The notes beneath the pieces are model-generated. The model searched no databases, was not told the DNA's origin, and saw nothing but the letters and a program-made list of their open reading frames with translations. From Igneacidithiobacillus sp041146875 (GTDB taxonomy: Bacteria > Pseudomonadota > Gammaproteobacteria > Acidithiobacillales > Acidithiobacillaceae): DNA of 64,000 nt. Shown here one piece after another: positions 44,526 through 53,768 of this stretch (position 1 is its first letter; every line of letters begins with the position of its first letter). Where the stretch lies: positions 1 through 64,000 of the forward strand of contig NZ_JBFRXP010000007.1 in the NCBI RefSeq assembly GCF_041146875.1, written 5' to 3'. The position numbers and the translations under genes were made by a program.

Positions 44526-45704
44526 ATGGCAAAGAGCATGGAATCCTGGGCAGAGGGGCTGCCAAGCGAGTTTCAGCAGCGTAGTCTGAAGGAGATCCTC
44601 CGCCAGGAGGCGGCCTGGGTCTTGGGCCTTACGGCGGTGGCCATCTTCATTCTCGCCCGCTGGAGGGCGGATTTTGGGTACTGGCAATATGTGGTGCTGG
44701 TATCCTGGTACGTTGGGTTGCTGCTCGCTGGCATTGCCTGGCGGCCTTTACAATGGGCGACGGTAGCCAGTGTTTTGCCCGCACTGGGCGCCGTTTGGCT
44801 CTATGCCCACGGCCAGACGCCGGCGAACAACGTTGTCCTCCATTATGTGTTGCAGGGTGTCGCGGCGGCATTATGGATGTCAGCATTGCTGTTGCTCAGC
44901 ACCGGGGCCTATCTCGTTTCTGTGTTCACCGGTAGCGCTGCCATCGGGCGTTGGGCAACGCGACTCACCTGGGCCGGTGTGATCTTCGGCTTCATCGGCC
45001 TCGGAGTGCGTTGGCGTGAGACCTACCTCGGGCACGCAAGTTGGGGACACATCCCGGTGAGTAATTTGTGGGAAGTCTTTGTGCTTTTCTGTGCGACTAC
45101 TCCCCTGTTTTATCTGTATTACGAGCAAAAGGCACAAAATCGCAGTCTGGGTGCCTTTGTCATGCCCCTGGTGGCGGCGGCGGTAGGCTTCTTGCTCTGG
45201 CTGACGCTGGCGCAGCACATGGATCAAGTCGAGCCATTGATCCCGGCCTTACAGAGTTTTTGGATGAAGCTGCATGTGCCGATGATGTTTGTCGGCTACG
45301 CAAATTTCACTATCGCGAGCCTGATTGGCGTGGCCTACCTGCTGCGCGATTGGTCGGTGCGGCGCGGTGGCGTTCTGGCTGCCCGGCTGCCCGATGCGGA
45401 GCTGATGGACGATGTCATGTACCGCGCCATCGCCCTGGGTTTCCTGTTTTTTACCGTCGCTACCATCTTGGGCGCGGTCTGGGCAGCGCGCGCCTGGGGT
45501 GGCTTCTGGTCCTGGGACCCCAAGGAAACCTGGGCACTCATCGTCTGGCTCAACTATGCCGGTTATCTCCACGCTCGGGTGGTGAAGGGCTGGCGCGGTC
45601 GCAGCATGGCCTGGTGGTCTTTCCTGAGCCTGTGGGTGGTGAGTTTCTGCTTCCTTGGCGTCAACATGTTTCTGTCCGGGCTACATTCTTATGGAAAGTT
45701 GTGA
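44526..45704 (+). CDS. ccsB: Cytochrome c biogenesis protein CcsB/CcsA (haem handling)
   Basis: A 392-residue polytopic membrane protein. The tryptophan-rich haem motif WGGFWSWDPKETW (about 325) and conserved flanking histidines (LHVPMMFVGYA, AGYLHARVVKGWRG) define the CcsA/ResC family. It exports haem and attaches it to apocytochrome c with ResB. AGGAG lies eight bases before ATG 44526. A System II pathway implies multihaem or high-level c-type cytochromes. Confidence 0.92.
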   Translation: MAKSMESWAEGLPSEFQQRSLKEILRQEAAWVLGLTAVAIFILARWRADFGYWQYVVLVSWYVGLLLAGIAWRPLQWATVASVLPALGAVWLYAHGQTPANNVVLHYVLQGVAAALWMSALLLLSTGAYLVSVFTGSAAIGRWATRLTWAGVIFGFIGLGVRWRETYLGHASWGHIPVSNLWEVFVLFCATTPLFYLYYEQKAQNRSLGAFVMPLVAAAVGFLLWLTLAQHMDQVEPLIPALQSFWMKLHVPMMFVGYANFTIASLIGVAYLLRDWSVRRGGVLAARLPDAELMDDVMYRAIALGFLFFTVATILGAVWAARAWGGFWSWDPKETWALIVWLNYAGYLHARVVKGWRGRSMAWWSFLSLWVVSFCFLGVNMFLSGLHSYGKL

Positions 45705-45706
45705 GG

Positions 45707-46939
45707 CTACGGGTCAGTGTTCCTTGCGGGTGCTGGACGAGTGCTGAAGAACCTGCTGAATAGGAGCAGATACAATCCCTGCAACCCTGCCGCCAGGTAA
45801 AACGGCCAGCTGAGAAAACCGGCGGCAAAAAAGAGCCCGGCAACGACCGGGCCAATGGCGCGCGGGGCCTGGATGCTCAGGCTGTTGACGGTGGCGGCAA
45901 GACCGCGGTGTCGCTGGTCGACAATGCCCAGGAACAGCGCTTGCCGTGAGCCGATACTGCCCTGATTCATCGCCGAGCGGAGGATGTAGGCGAGCATCGC
46001 TAACCAAAACGTGGGTGCCAGTGGGATCGCCAGCAGCATCAACAGGCCCAGGAGACGCAGGCGCACCACGGTGCCGACCATCCCAAAGCGGCGGTTCAGG
46101 CGAATGCTGAACAGCGAGCTAGCGGCGGCAACAAAAAATGCGACGGCCATGCCGGGGCCGATCAGGGCGGGACCAGCGTGAAAACGCAGGTGCATCCAGT
46201 AGGCCATCAGCGGGCCAATCAAACCGATGCCCAAGCCGTTCAGGCTGTTGATGGCGCCAAAAGTGAGCAAGGGTCGCCAACGGAATGGAGTGGCCGATTC
46301 GGTAACGATATCTTCTGCGTTGCTCATACTATTGCGGCGCGGAGCAGGTTCCTCTGCCGAGAACAATAGCCATTGACTCGCCAAAGCACCGAGCAGGACG
46401 AGGACGAAGAGGCTGCGGTAGCTAAATAGCTCAGAAATGTGCGGTGCTAGTAGGCCCGGCAGTGCCGCAATCGCCGCACCGAGTCCCATTCCGGCAAGGC
46501 CGATTGCGGTATTCACCGGTAGAATTTGTCCCCAGATTTCCTGCGGCAGACTGCGGGAAAGCCACGCCTGTTCGGCGGGAGCGAAGGGGCCGGCACCACC
46601 ATTGGCACCGCGACCAAAGGCGCCGAGGAGTGCAGCGATGCCGAGAACAATGGGGTTGCTCGTGACCAGGGCCAGAACGGCGGCTAGGGCTTGAACGCCC
46701 TCATAGGCGAGTAGAAAGCGGCGCGCCCCGTAGCGATCGCTAGCCGGCCCTACCAGCAGCGTAGCGAATCCGCCGACGAGTAGACTCGCGGAGTAGAGGG
46801 CGCCAATCGCGACTGCAGTCCAGTGCAGTGCATGCAGATACAGCGCAAAGTCTACCACCAGGGCGCCCTGTCCGACGCTGCGCGCCGCGCGGGCGGCCAG
46901 CAAACGCCGCGCTGCTCCCGGTAGCTCTGCTAGCAGCAA
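45707..46939 (-). CDS. Major facilitator superfamily transporter
   Basis: A 410-residue membrane protein with about 12 helices in two halves. The loop between helices 2 and 3 reads GPASDRYGARRFLL, the standard MFS motif. The central loop (about 200-220) is charged. The substrate is not identifiable. It starts six bases after panD ends, so it belongs to the same transcript. Confidence 0.8.
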   Translation of the reverse strand: MLLAELPGAARRLLAARAARSVGQGALVVDFALYLHALHWTAVAIGALYSASLLVGGFATLLVGPASDRYGARRFLLAYEGVQALAAVLALVTSNPIVLGIAALLGAFGRGANGGAGPFAPAEQAWLSRSLPQEIWGQILPVNTAIGLAGMGLGAAIAALPGLLAPHISELFSYRSLFVLVLLGALASQWLLFSAEEPAPRRNSMSNAEDIVTESATPFRWRPLLTFGAINSLNGLGIGLIGPLMAYWMHLRFHAGPALIGPGMAVAFFVAAASSLFSIRLNRRFGMVGTVVRLRLLGLLMLLAIPLAPTFWLAMLAYILRSAMNQGSIGSRQALFLGIVDQRHRGLAATVNSLSIQAPRAIGPVVAGLFFAAGFLSWPFYLAAGLQGLYLLLFSRFFSTRPAPARNTDP

Positions 46940-46945
46940 GGTACT

Positions 46946-47311
46946 TCAAACAGCCAGAGTGGGGCGGACTTCCCGATTGTTGGCGTCAACATGGATTACC
47001 GTGGGCTGCCAGCCACGCGCCTCCTGCGGACTGATCTGCAAATAGCTGGCAATGATGAGCAGGTCGCCCTGGGCGACGCGGCGTGCGGCAGCACCGTTGA
47101 CGGAAATGGTGCCCGAACCCGGCGCCGCGCTGATGGCGTAGGTGGTAAAGCGGTCGCCATTGTTCACATCGTAGATTTGAATCTGCTCATAGGGGAGAAT
47201 TCCGGCTGCCGCCAATAAATCCGTATCGATGGCACAGGAGCCCTCATAGTCGAGTTCTACCGCCGTGACTCGTACTCGGTGCAGCTTACTTTTCAACATC
47301 GTTACCAGCAT
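46946..47311 (-). CDS. panD: Aspartate 1-decarboxylase precursor
   Basis: A 121-residue pyruvoyl enzyme giving beta-alanine for pantothenate. Self-cleavage occurs at Gly24-Ser25 in YEGSCAID, and SVNGAAARR and GDLLIIASY are conserved. The start at 47311 matches the E. coli N-terminus. It overlaps the upstream small membrane-peptide frame (TAATG). Confidence 0.94.
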   Translation of the reverse strand: MLVTMLKSKLHRVRVTAVELDYEGSCAIDTDLLAAAGILPYEQIQIYDVNNGDRFTTYAISAAPGSGTISVNGAAARRVAQGDLLIIASYLQISPQEARGWQPTVIHVDANNREVRPTLAV

Positions 47312-47430
47312 TATGGCTCCTTCTGATCTTTAGAGTGACGACGTGCCAGACGGTTGACCCCCAAGGCCACCAGTAGGAACAGGACGGGCGTCCCAACCAT
47401 GACGATGATATCCCCCCAAACGCTCAACAT
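47311..47430 (-). CDS. 39-aa single-pass membrane peptide, unknown
   Basis: A short frame that encodes one hydrophobic helix (about 8-25, IIVMVGTPVLFLLVALGV) followed by a basic, charged tail (NRLARRHSKDQKEP). A GAAGAGG ribosome site lies before ATG 47430, and its stop TAA overlaps the panD ATG. Position and coupling favour a real small protein, possibly a subunit or regulator of a membrane complex. I do not recognise the family. Confidence 0.5.
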   Translation of the reverse strand: MLSVWGDIIVMVGTPVLFLLVALGVNRLARRHSKDQKEP

Positions 47431-47546
47431 TTGCCAGTGTCCTCTTCACGCGAAGCTCTAAAGTGTAACGCGCCGCAACGAGTCGGGGAATTGCTCTAGA
47501 GTTTTTGCTAGACTAGCGCCAATTTGACCCGCAGCAAGGATTTCCC

Positions 47547-49214
47547 ATGGCCCAATATGTCTTTACCATGAATCGCCTGAGCAAGGTGGTGCCGCCCAAG
47601 CGCACTTTACTCAAGGACATTTCGCTTTCCTTTTTTCCCGGTGCAAAGATCGGCGTGCTGGGCCTCAATGGTGCGGGAAAATCGACCTTACTCAAGATCA
47701 TGGCCGGCGTCGACAAGCAGTATGAGGGTGAAGCCACGCCCATGCCAGACCTGAAGATCGGCTACCTACCACAAGAACCGCAAGTCAACCCGGAAAAGAC
47801 CGTGCGCGAGGCAGTGGAAGAAGGTCTAGGCGAGATCCTCACTGCCCGCGCCGAACTCGATGCCGTCTACGCCGCCTATGCCGAGCCAGATGCCGACTTC
47901 GACAAGCTCGCCAGCGAGCAGGCGCGCCTGGAAGCGATTCTGGCGGCCGGGGATGGGCACCAAGCCGAACAGCAGATGGAAGTCGCTGCCGATGCGCTGC
48001 GCCTCGCCCCCTGGGACGTAAAGGTGGGCACGCTTTCTGGCGGCGAGAAGCGGCGCATTGCCCTGTGCCGTTTGTTGATCAGCCGTCCCGACATGCTCCT
48101 GCTGGACGAGCCCACCAACCATCTCGACGCCGAATCGGTGGAATGGCTGGAGCAATATCTGGCCCGTTTCCCTGGTACGGTGGTCGCCGTCACCCATGAT
48201 CGCTATTTTCTCGATAATGCGGCGGAGTGGATTCTGGAGCTGGACCGCGGGCAAGGTATTCCCTCGAAGGGCAACTACTCCACCTGGCTGGAGCAGAAGG
48301 AAAAGCGTCTGGAGCAGGAGGCGCGCACCGAGGCCTCACGCATCAAGGCGATGAAGCAGGAGTTGGAGTGGGTGCGGCAGAGTTCGCGCGGGCGGCAGAG
48401 CAAGAGCAAGGCCCGTCTCGCTCGCTTCGAAGAGCTGAGTTCCTACGAATATCAGGCGCGTAACGAGACCCAGGAAATCTTCATTCCGGTGGCCGAGCGT
48501 TTAGGTAATGAGGTCATCGAGTTTGAAAACGTCGCCAAGGGCTTTGGCGATCGCCTGCTCTTTGAAAACCTGAGCTTCAAGATCCCGCCGGGCGCCATTG
48601 TTGGCATCATCGGTCCCAATGGCGCGGGTAAATCGACCTTCTTCAAGATGATTACCGGTCAGGAGCAGCCCGACAGCGGCACGGTAAAGATCGGCCCAAC
48701 GGTGCAACTGGCGTACGTCGACCAGTCACGCGACGCCCTCGCGGCGAAGAAGAATGTCTGGGAAGAGATCTCCGGTGGCCTGGATATTCTGCAGATCGGG
48801 AAGTTCGAAATTCCCTCGCGTGCCTACTGCGGGCGTTTCAATTTCAAGGGCGCCGACCAGCAGAAGCTGGTGGGGCAGCTCTCCGGCGGTGAGCGTGGGC
48901 GCCTGCATCTGGCTAAGACCCTGCTTACCGGTGGCAATGTACTGCTTCTCGATGAGCCGTCCAACGACCTTGACGTGGAAACCTTGCGCGCCCTAGAAGA
49001 TGCCCTGCTGGAGTTCGCCGGCACGGTGATGGTGATTTCCCATGACCGCTGGTTCCTCGACCGCATCGCTACCCATATCATCGCCTTTGAAGGTGATGCG
49101 CATGTGGAATACTTCACCGGTAATTATCGCGAGTATGAGGAAGATAAGCGTCGTCGACTCGGTGAAGAGGCCGCGCGCCCGCATCGTCTGCGCTTCAAAC
49201 CCATTAGCCGCTGA
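47547..49214 (+). CDS. ettA: Energy-dependent translational throttle protein EttA (ABC-F)
   Basis: A 555-residue ABC-F protein without membrane helices: two ATPase domains, Walker A GLNGAGKST and GPNGAGKST, signatures LSGGEKRR and LSGGERGR, Walker B LLLDEPTNHLDAES and LLLDEPSNDLDVET. The arm and interdomain linker are of EttA length. It gates the first steps of elongation at the ribosomal E site according to ATP level. AGGA precedes ATG 47547. Confidence 0.93.
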   Translation: MAQYVFTMNRLSKVVPPKRTLLKDISLSFFPGAKIGVLGLNGAGKSTLLKIMAGVDKQYEGEATPMPDLKIGYLPQEPQVNPEKTVREAVEEGLGEILTARAELDAVYAAYAEPDADFDKLASEQARLEAILAAGDGHQAEQQMEVAADALRLAPWDVKVGTLSGGEKRRIALCRLLISRPDMLLLDEPTNHLDAESVEWLEQYLARFPGTVVAVTHDRYFLDNAAEWILELDRGQGIPSKGNYSTWLEQKEKRLEQEARTEASRIKAMKQELEWVRQSSRGRQSKSKARLARFEELSSYEYQARNETQEIFIPVAERLGNEVIEFENVAKGFGDRLLFENLSFKIPPGAIVGIIGPNGAGKSTFFKMITGQEQPDSGTVKIGPTVQLAYVDQSRDALAAKKNVWEEISGGLDILQIGKFEIPSRAYCGRFNFKGADQQKLVGQLSGGERGRLHLAKTLLTGGNVLLLDEPSNDLDVETLRALEDALLEFAGTVMVISHDRWFLDRIATHIIAFEGDAHVEYFTGNYREYEEDKRRRLGEEAARPHRLRFKPISR

Positions 49215-49218
49215 GCTT

Positions 49219-49247
49219 TGACATAATACAGACTGGTCGGTATGATT
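49219..49247 (+). promoter_or_regulatory. Consensus sigma-70 promoter of the nitroreductase gene
   Basis: TTGACA (49219-49224) and TATGAT (49242-49247) are separated by exactly 17 bases, a near-perfect housekeeping promoter. Transcription would begin about 25 bases before the nitroreductase start. It begins five bases after the ettA stop. Confidence 0.8.
49227..49244. promoter_or_regulatory. Palindromic operator inside the nitroreductase promoter
   Basis: The 18 bases follow ATAC-n-GAC-nn-GTC-n-GTAT, a perfect palindrome apart from the unpaired n positions, lying in the spacer and touching the -10 box. A repressor bound here would block the promoter. The layout resembles TetR-type operators controlling reductase genes such as nemA; the repressor is not in this window. 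Confidence 0.65.
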
Positions 49248-49278
49248 TCGCGACGGTACAATTATGGGAGAAATTCGT

Positions 49279-49878
49279 ATGGACGTTATCACTGCCATTC
49301 AAAAGCGTCGGGCCGCGAAGGCCTTCGACCCGCAACATCAGATGTCTGCCGAAACGCGGCGGGTTCTGCTCGAAAACGCAGCGCTGGCACCCAGTGCGTA
49401 TAATATTCAGCACTGGCGGATCGTCGATGTGCAGGAAACAAGACTTCGCCAAGCCATCCGTGAGGTAGCTTGGGGGCAAGCGCAGGTAACCGATGCCTCG
49501 CTACTCCTGGTGCTCTGCGCCGATTTGAACGCATGGCAGGAAAGGCCGCAGCGCTACTGGGCGACAGCGCCGCAGCCGGTGCAGGATTTTCTACTCCCCA
49601 AAATGGACGAATACTATCGCGGCAAGCCGCAGGTGGCGCGCGACGAGGCCATGCGTAGCCTCGGGATTTTTGGCATGACGGTGATGCTGCTGGCGCAGGA
49701 TCTTGGCTACGATAGTTGCCCGATGGATGGGTTTGATTTTGATGCTGTAGCACGCCTGATCCACTTGCCGGAAAACTTTGCCATTGGCTACATGGTGGCT
49801 ATAGGCAAGGGCATGGACAATGCCTGGGAGCGCAATCGCCTACCCAGTACGGACTGGTTGATCAAAAACCATTTTTGA
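49279..49878 (+). CDS. Nitroreductase-family flavoprotein
   Basis: A 199-residue FMN-dependent oxidoreductase. IQKRRAAKAFD gives the phosphate-binding arginines, and LAPSAYNIQHWRIV and GYDSCPMDGFD are family motifs. It reduces quinones, nitro compounds or electrophiles; the natural substrate is unknown. GGGAG eight bases before ATG 49279 decides the start. Its promoter carries a strong palindrome, so inducible expression is likely. Confidence 0.87.
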   Translation: MDVITAIQKRRAAKAFDPQHQMSAETRRVLLENAALAPSAYNIQHWRIVDVQETRLRQAIREVAWGQAQVTDASLLLVLCADLNAWQERPQRYWATAPQPVQDFLLPKMDEYYRGKPQVARDEAMRSLGIFGMTVMLLAQDLGYDSCPMDGFDFDAVARLIHLPENFAIGYMVAIGKGMDNAWERNRLPSTDWLIKNHF

Positions 49879-49969
49879 GGGCAGGTCGTCCTTCATCTGG
49901 ATTTGTGGGGCACTTTGCGGCAGACTCTGAGGCCATGTACCGAACGAACATAGGCTTAAGGCTGCCCGC

Positions 49970-50410
49970 GTGCCCCACGTACTGATCATTCACGGACCTA
50001 ACCTCAATCTTCTCGGTCGGCGCGAGCCGCAGCACTACGGCCAGAGCACTTTGGCGCAGATCGATGCCGCCTTGCTGACGCAGGCGCAGGCTTGGGGCTG
50101 GCAACTGCGCTCAATGCAGAGTAATGCCGAGCATGAACTGGTCGATGCGGTACAAGCAGCAGCTGGGCAGGGAGTCGATTACATCATCATCAATCCCGCT
50201 GCCTTTACCCACACCAGTATCGCCTTGCGTGACGCCCTGAGCGCTGTAGCCATTCCCTTCATCGAAGTACACCTATCCAATATCCACGCGCGGGAACCTT
50301 TCCGCCATCACTCCTATTTTTCTGACCTGGCGCAGGGAAGTATTGTCGGTCTCGGGCCGGACGGCTATACCCTGGCCCTCGAAGCGATTCACCGTCGCCT
50401 GTCGGTCTGA
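49970..50410 (+). CDS. aroQ: 3-dehydroquinate dehydratase, type II
   Basis: A 146-residue dodecameric enzyme of the shikimate pathway. PNLNLLGRREP with the catalytic Arg/Tyr loop, NPAAFTHTS, and EVHLSNIHAREPFRHHS with the catalytic His are all present. GTG start. It heads the accB-accC-prmA group, as in gamma-proteobacteria. Confidence 0.94.
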   Translation: MPHVLIIHGPNLNLLGRREPQHYGQSTLAQIDAALLTQAQAWGWQLRSMQSNAEHELVDAVQAAAGQGVDYIIINPAAFTHTSIALRDALSAVAIPFIEVHLSNIHAREPFRHHSYFSDLAQGSIVGLGPDGYTLALEAIHRRLSV

Positions 50411-50431
50411 ACGACACCAAAGGAACTGCAT

Positions 50432-50902
50432 ATGGACATACAATTCATTCGCCGCTTGGCTGACCTCCTGGAAAAGGGCTCCATTGATGAGATCGAGGTA
50501 GTCGAGGGGGAGAGTAAGGTCCGCATCACCCGTCACAAAGAAATTGCCGCACCGGTGCAACACTACGCGCTGCCAAGCGTGCCTGCCGCCATGGCGGTGC
50601 CTGTGCCTGCGGCAGAAACACCGGCAGCGGCGGTGAAGGTGGAGGCAGCGCAGCCGGAAGGCTACATGATCAAGTCGCCCATGGTAGGGACCTTTTATCG
50701 TGCCTCTTCCCCGGAAGCGAAGTCCTTTGTTGACGAGGGAAGCGTGGTCAAGGCCGGGCAGACCCTGTGCATCATCGAGGCAATGAAACTTCTGAACGAG
50801 ATTGAGGCCGATGTGAGCGGCAAAATTCTCAAAATCCTTGTCGGGAATGGTCAGCCGGTGGAATATGGCGAGCCCCTCTTCATCATTGCGCCCGAGTCCT
50901 GA
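50432..50902 (+). CDS. accB: Biotin carboxyl carrier protein of acetyl-CoA carboxylase
   Basis: A 156-residue carrier. An N-terminal dimer helix region, a Pro/Ala-rich linker (about 45-75) and a biotinyl domain in which Lys119 of EAMK is biotinylated. AAAGGA precedes the ATG. It carries CO2 from biotin carboxylase to the transferase for fatty-acid synthesis. Confidence 0.95.
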   Translation: MDIQFIRRLADLLEKGSIDEIEVVEGESKVRITRHKEIAAPVQHYALPSVPAAMAVPVPAAETPAAAVKVEAAQPEGYMIKSPMVGTFYRASSPEAKSFVDEGSVVKAGQTLCIIEAMKLLNEIEADVSGKILKILVGNGQPVEYGEPLFIIAPES

Positions 50903-50903
50903 G

Positions 50904-52250
50904 ATGTTTGGTAAAATCCTCATCGCCAATCGTGGCGAAATAGCGTTGCGCGTGCAGCGCGCTTGCCGCGAGATGGGTATTCGTACCGTGGCCGTGCACT
51001 CCGAACCCGATCGCGACCTGATGCACGTCAAGCTTGCGGATGAGTCGGTTTGTATTGGTCCGGCAGCTTCGGATAAGAGTTACCTAAGTATTCCCGCAGT
51101 GATCGCAGCTGCAGAGGTGACCGACGCTGAGGCCATCCATCCGGGCTTTGGCTTTCTCTCGGAAAATGCCGATTTTGCCGAGCGCGTCGAGCGCAGCGGC
51201 TTTGTCTTTATTGGCCCTCGTCCCGAGAGTATCCGTATGATGGGCGACAAAATTGCGGCCAAGAGTGCGATGCGCAAGGCCGGTGTTCCCTGTGTGCCCG
51301 GCTCCGATGGCCCCTTGCCGGAGGATCCTGCCGAGATCCAGCGCCTCGCGCGCGAGATTGGTTACCCGGTCATTCTCAAGGCCGCCGGTGGCGGCGGCGG
51401 GCGTGGCATGCGCGTGGTACATACTGAGGCGCATCTCCTCAACGCCGTAAGCCTGACTACCGCCGAGGCCGCGCGTGCCTTCGGCAATCCGGTCCTGTAC
51501 ATGGAAAAGTTCCTGGAAACGCCGCGGCACATTGAGTTTCAGATTCTATGTGATGGGCATGGCAACTGTGTCCATTTGGGCGAGCGCGATTGTTCCGTGC
51601 AGCGCCGCCACCAAAAGGTCATCGAAGAGGCGCCAGCGCCGGGCATTACCCCAGAGCAGCGCCAAGCGATAGGCGCCGCAGTCGTTCAGGCATGCAAGGA
51701 TATTGGTTATCGTGGTGTGGGCACCATTGAGTTTCTCTACGATCCGGTGGCAGAGACTTTCTTCTTTATCGAAATGAATACCCGTGTGCAGGTCGAGCAT
51801 CCGGTTACGGAGCTCATTACTGGCATCGATATCGTCAAGGCGCAGATCCGCGTCGCGGCCGGGCAAAAACTCTGGTTCACACAGGATGATGTGCAACTGC
51901 GCGGCCATGCCATCGAATGTCGCCTCAATGCCGAAGACCCGGAGCGCTTTGTCCCCTCGCCGGGGCAAATTACCGCTTGGCATCCTCCTGGTGGCCCCGG
52001 CATCCGTGTCGATAGCCACATCTATGCCGGCTACCGGGTGCCTCCCTACTATGATTCGATGATCGGCAAACTGATTGCCAGTGGTGCCGACCGCGCCGAG
52101 GCCCTGGCGCGCATGCGTAGCGCCCTGCGGGAAATTAATATCGAGGGAATCCAGAGCAATATTGCCCTGCACCGACGGATTGTCGATGACGCCCAGTTTG
52201 CGGCGGGTGGAGTGCACATCCACTACTTGGAGGCGTTGCTCGGCCTATGA
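50904..52250 (+). CDS. accC: Biotin carboxylase of acetyl-CoA carboxylase
   Basis: A 448-residue ATP-grasp enzyme. Start KILIANRGEIALRV, glycine loop AAGGGGGRGMR, HPVTE, and EMNTRVQVEHPVTE are diagnostic. It overlaps prmA by ATGA and follows accB by one base. Confidence 0.96.
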   Translation: MFGKILIANRGEIALRVQRACREMGIRTVAVHSEPDRDLMHVKLADESVCIGPAASDKSYLSIPAVIAAAEVTDAEAIHPGFGFLSENADFAERVERSGFVFIGPRPESIRMMGDKIAAKSAMRKAGVPCVPGSDGPLPEDPAEIQRLAREIGYPVILKAAGGGGGRGMRVVHTEAHLLNAVSLTTAEAARAFGNPVLYMEKFLETPRHIEFQILCDGHGNCVHLGERDCSVQRRHQKVIEEAPAPGITPEQRQAIGAAVVQACKDIGYRGVGTIEFLYDPVAETFFFIEMNTRVQVEHPVTELITGIDIVKAQIRVAAGQKLWFTQDDVQLRGHAIECRLNAEDPERFVPSPGQITAWHPPGGPGIRVDSHIYAGYRVPPYYDSMIGKLIASGADRAEALARMRSALREINIEGIQSNIALHRRIVDDAQFAAGGVHIHYLEALLGL

Positions 52251-53149
52251 GTCCGGCGTGGTGGCAGCTACATCTGCGCGTGCCTGGCCAGGAACTGGAG
52301 GCGGTGGAAGATGGCTTGCTCGCCGCCGGCGCCGAGACGGTCAGCTGGCTGGAGGACGATGCGGCTTCGCCGGTCTTTGTCGATGGCGAAACCTGGGCAA
52401 TCAACCAGGGCGAGGCACTTTTTGCCGGCACGGAAGAGGGGCGCGCTGCCATTGATGGATTGCTGGCGCAGCCCCACTGGCAGAGCTATCAGCCACGTGT
52501 CGAGGCCCTGGCGGAGCAGGACTGGGTGGCACAAACGCAAGCGGCCTTCCCTGCGCAGCAATTCGGGCGACTCTGGGTTGCACCGCGTTGGGCCGAAGCG
52601 CCCGCTGAGGCGTTGCTGTTGCGTCTTGATCCGGGGCGCGCCTTTGGTACCGGCTCACATGCCACGACGGCACTATGTTTGGAATTTTTGAGCGAGACGA
52701 TTGCGGGCGGCGAGACGGTGCTCGATTACGGCTGTGGCTCAGGAATATTGGCCATTGCGGCGCTGTTGTTGGGTGCGGAATCTGCGGTTGGGGTGGATAC
52801 CGACCCGGTTGCCTTAGAAGTTGCAGGCGAGAACGCCCAGGAAAATGCGGTCGCGGAAAGGATGAAGTTGTGCTTGCCGGACGCGGAGAAATTGGGGCAG
52901 TATCCTATCGTTGTCGCCAATATTCTTGCCGCGCCGTTGATTGATCTTGCCCCACTCTTGGCGCAGCGTGTTCTGCCTGGGGGGCGCGTAGCCCTCTCCG
53001 GCCTGCTTCATGCGCAAGAGGACTTGGTGAGGGCGGCCTATGCACCATATTTTTCTCTTGCGCCGTCCAAGCGGCGCAGCGATTGGTCACTGATTGTTGG
53101 AGAACGTCTACCAGGAGAGCGAGATGGAAGTCCAATGCCCGCGTTGTGA
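52247..53149 (+). CDS. prmA: Ribosomal protein L11 methyltransferase
   Basis: A 300-residue enzyme that trimethylates ribosomal L11. N-terminal substrate domain (about 1-100); GTGSHATTALCLEFL, the SAM loop DYGCGSGILAIAALLLGA (about 165) and NILAAPLIDLAP are typical. The DUF3426 gene begins inside its last 26 bases. Confidence 0.94.
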   Translation: MSPAWWQLHLRVPGQELEAVEDGLLAAGAETVSWLEDDAASPVFVDGETWAINQGEALFAGTEEGRAAIDGLLAQPHWQSYQPRVEALAEQDWVAQTQAAFPAQQFGRLWVAPRWAEAPAEALLLRLDPGRAFGTGSHATTALCLEFLSETIAGGETVLDYGCGSGILAIAALLLGAESAVGVDTDPVALEVAGENAQENAVAERMKLCLPDAEKLGQYPIVVANILAAPLIDLAPLLAQRVLPGGRVALSGLLHAQEDLVRAAYAPYFSLAPSKRRSDWSLIVGERLPGERDGSPMPAL

Positions 53150-53768
53150 ATCGACTTTCGCTGTAGATCCTCTTTCCCTGCGGGGGCATCAGGGACTTTT
53201 GCAGTGTAGCGTCTGTAGAGAGGTTTTTCGGGTGCCAATTGCTGCGCCAGCAATTGCCAAGTCTCTTGAATCCGAAAATACCCATCGCGGAGGTATCGGC
53301 CGCTGGTTTTTGCTCGCTGTCATCGTTTTCCTGTTGTTGGTGCTGGTTGTGCAGATTCTTTGGTGGACGCGCAGCTATGCTTATTTGGCCAGCTCTCCGG
53401 CCATTCGTAACGTGATTTTGCAGTCCGCGCAAGGTCTTGGGGTGGAGGTTCCCTGGCCGGGACCGAATCGTGAAATTCACATTGTGCAGAGTACGGTAAC
53501 GCCGCTGCCGAATCATTTGGCGGTGATTCGTGGCAAGCTGGAAAACACTTCGGGAATGGTACAGGCGTATCCACAAATTCAAGTGGTGCTCAGTAATGCC
53601 TATGGCTCAACGATTCGTACCTTGACCTACGCACCCAATTCTTATCTTCCTGGGAATGTATTGGCGCGTAACGGGTTCATTCCTGGGGAAAAGGTAGGCT
53701 TTTTATTACAGGGCTCGCAATTGGAAACGGCGCCCGGCTATCAAGTCACGATTCTGAGCCTGCCCTGA
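53124..53768 (+). CDS. Zinc-ribbon membrane protein, DUF3426
   Basis: A 214-residue protein. The N-terminal zinc ribbon has Cys5, Cys8, Cys28 and Cys31 (CPRC and CSVC, MJ0042-type). A membrane helix (about 62-82) and a periplasmic DUF3426 domain (about 110-214) with VIRGKLENTSG and PGEKVGFLL follow. Function unknown. AGGAGAG precedes ATG 53124. It overlaps prmA upstream and the fis start downstream. Confidence 0.82.
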   Translation: MEVQCPRCESTFAVDPLSLRGHQGLLQCSVCREVFRVPIAAPAIAKSLESENTHRGGIGRWFLLAVIVFLLLVLVVQILWWTRSYAYLASSPAIRNVILQSAQGLGVEVPWPGPNREIHIVQSTVTPLPNHLAVIRGKLENTSGMVQAYPQIQVVLSNAYGSTIRTLTYAPNSYLPGNVLARNGFIPGEKVGFLLQGSQLETAPGYQVTILSLP

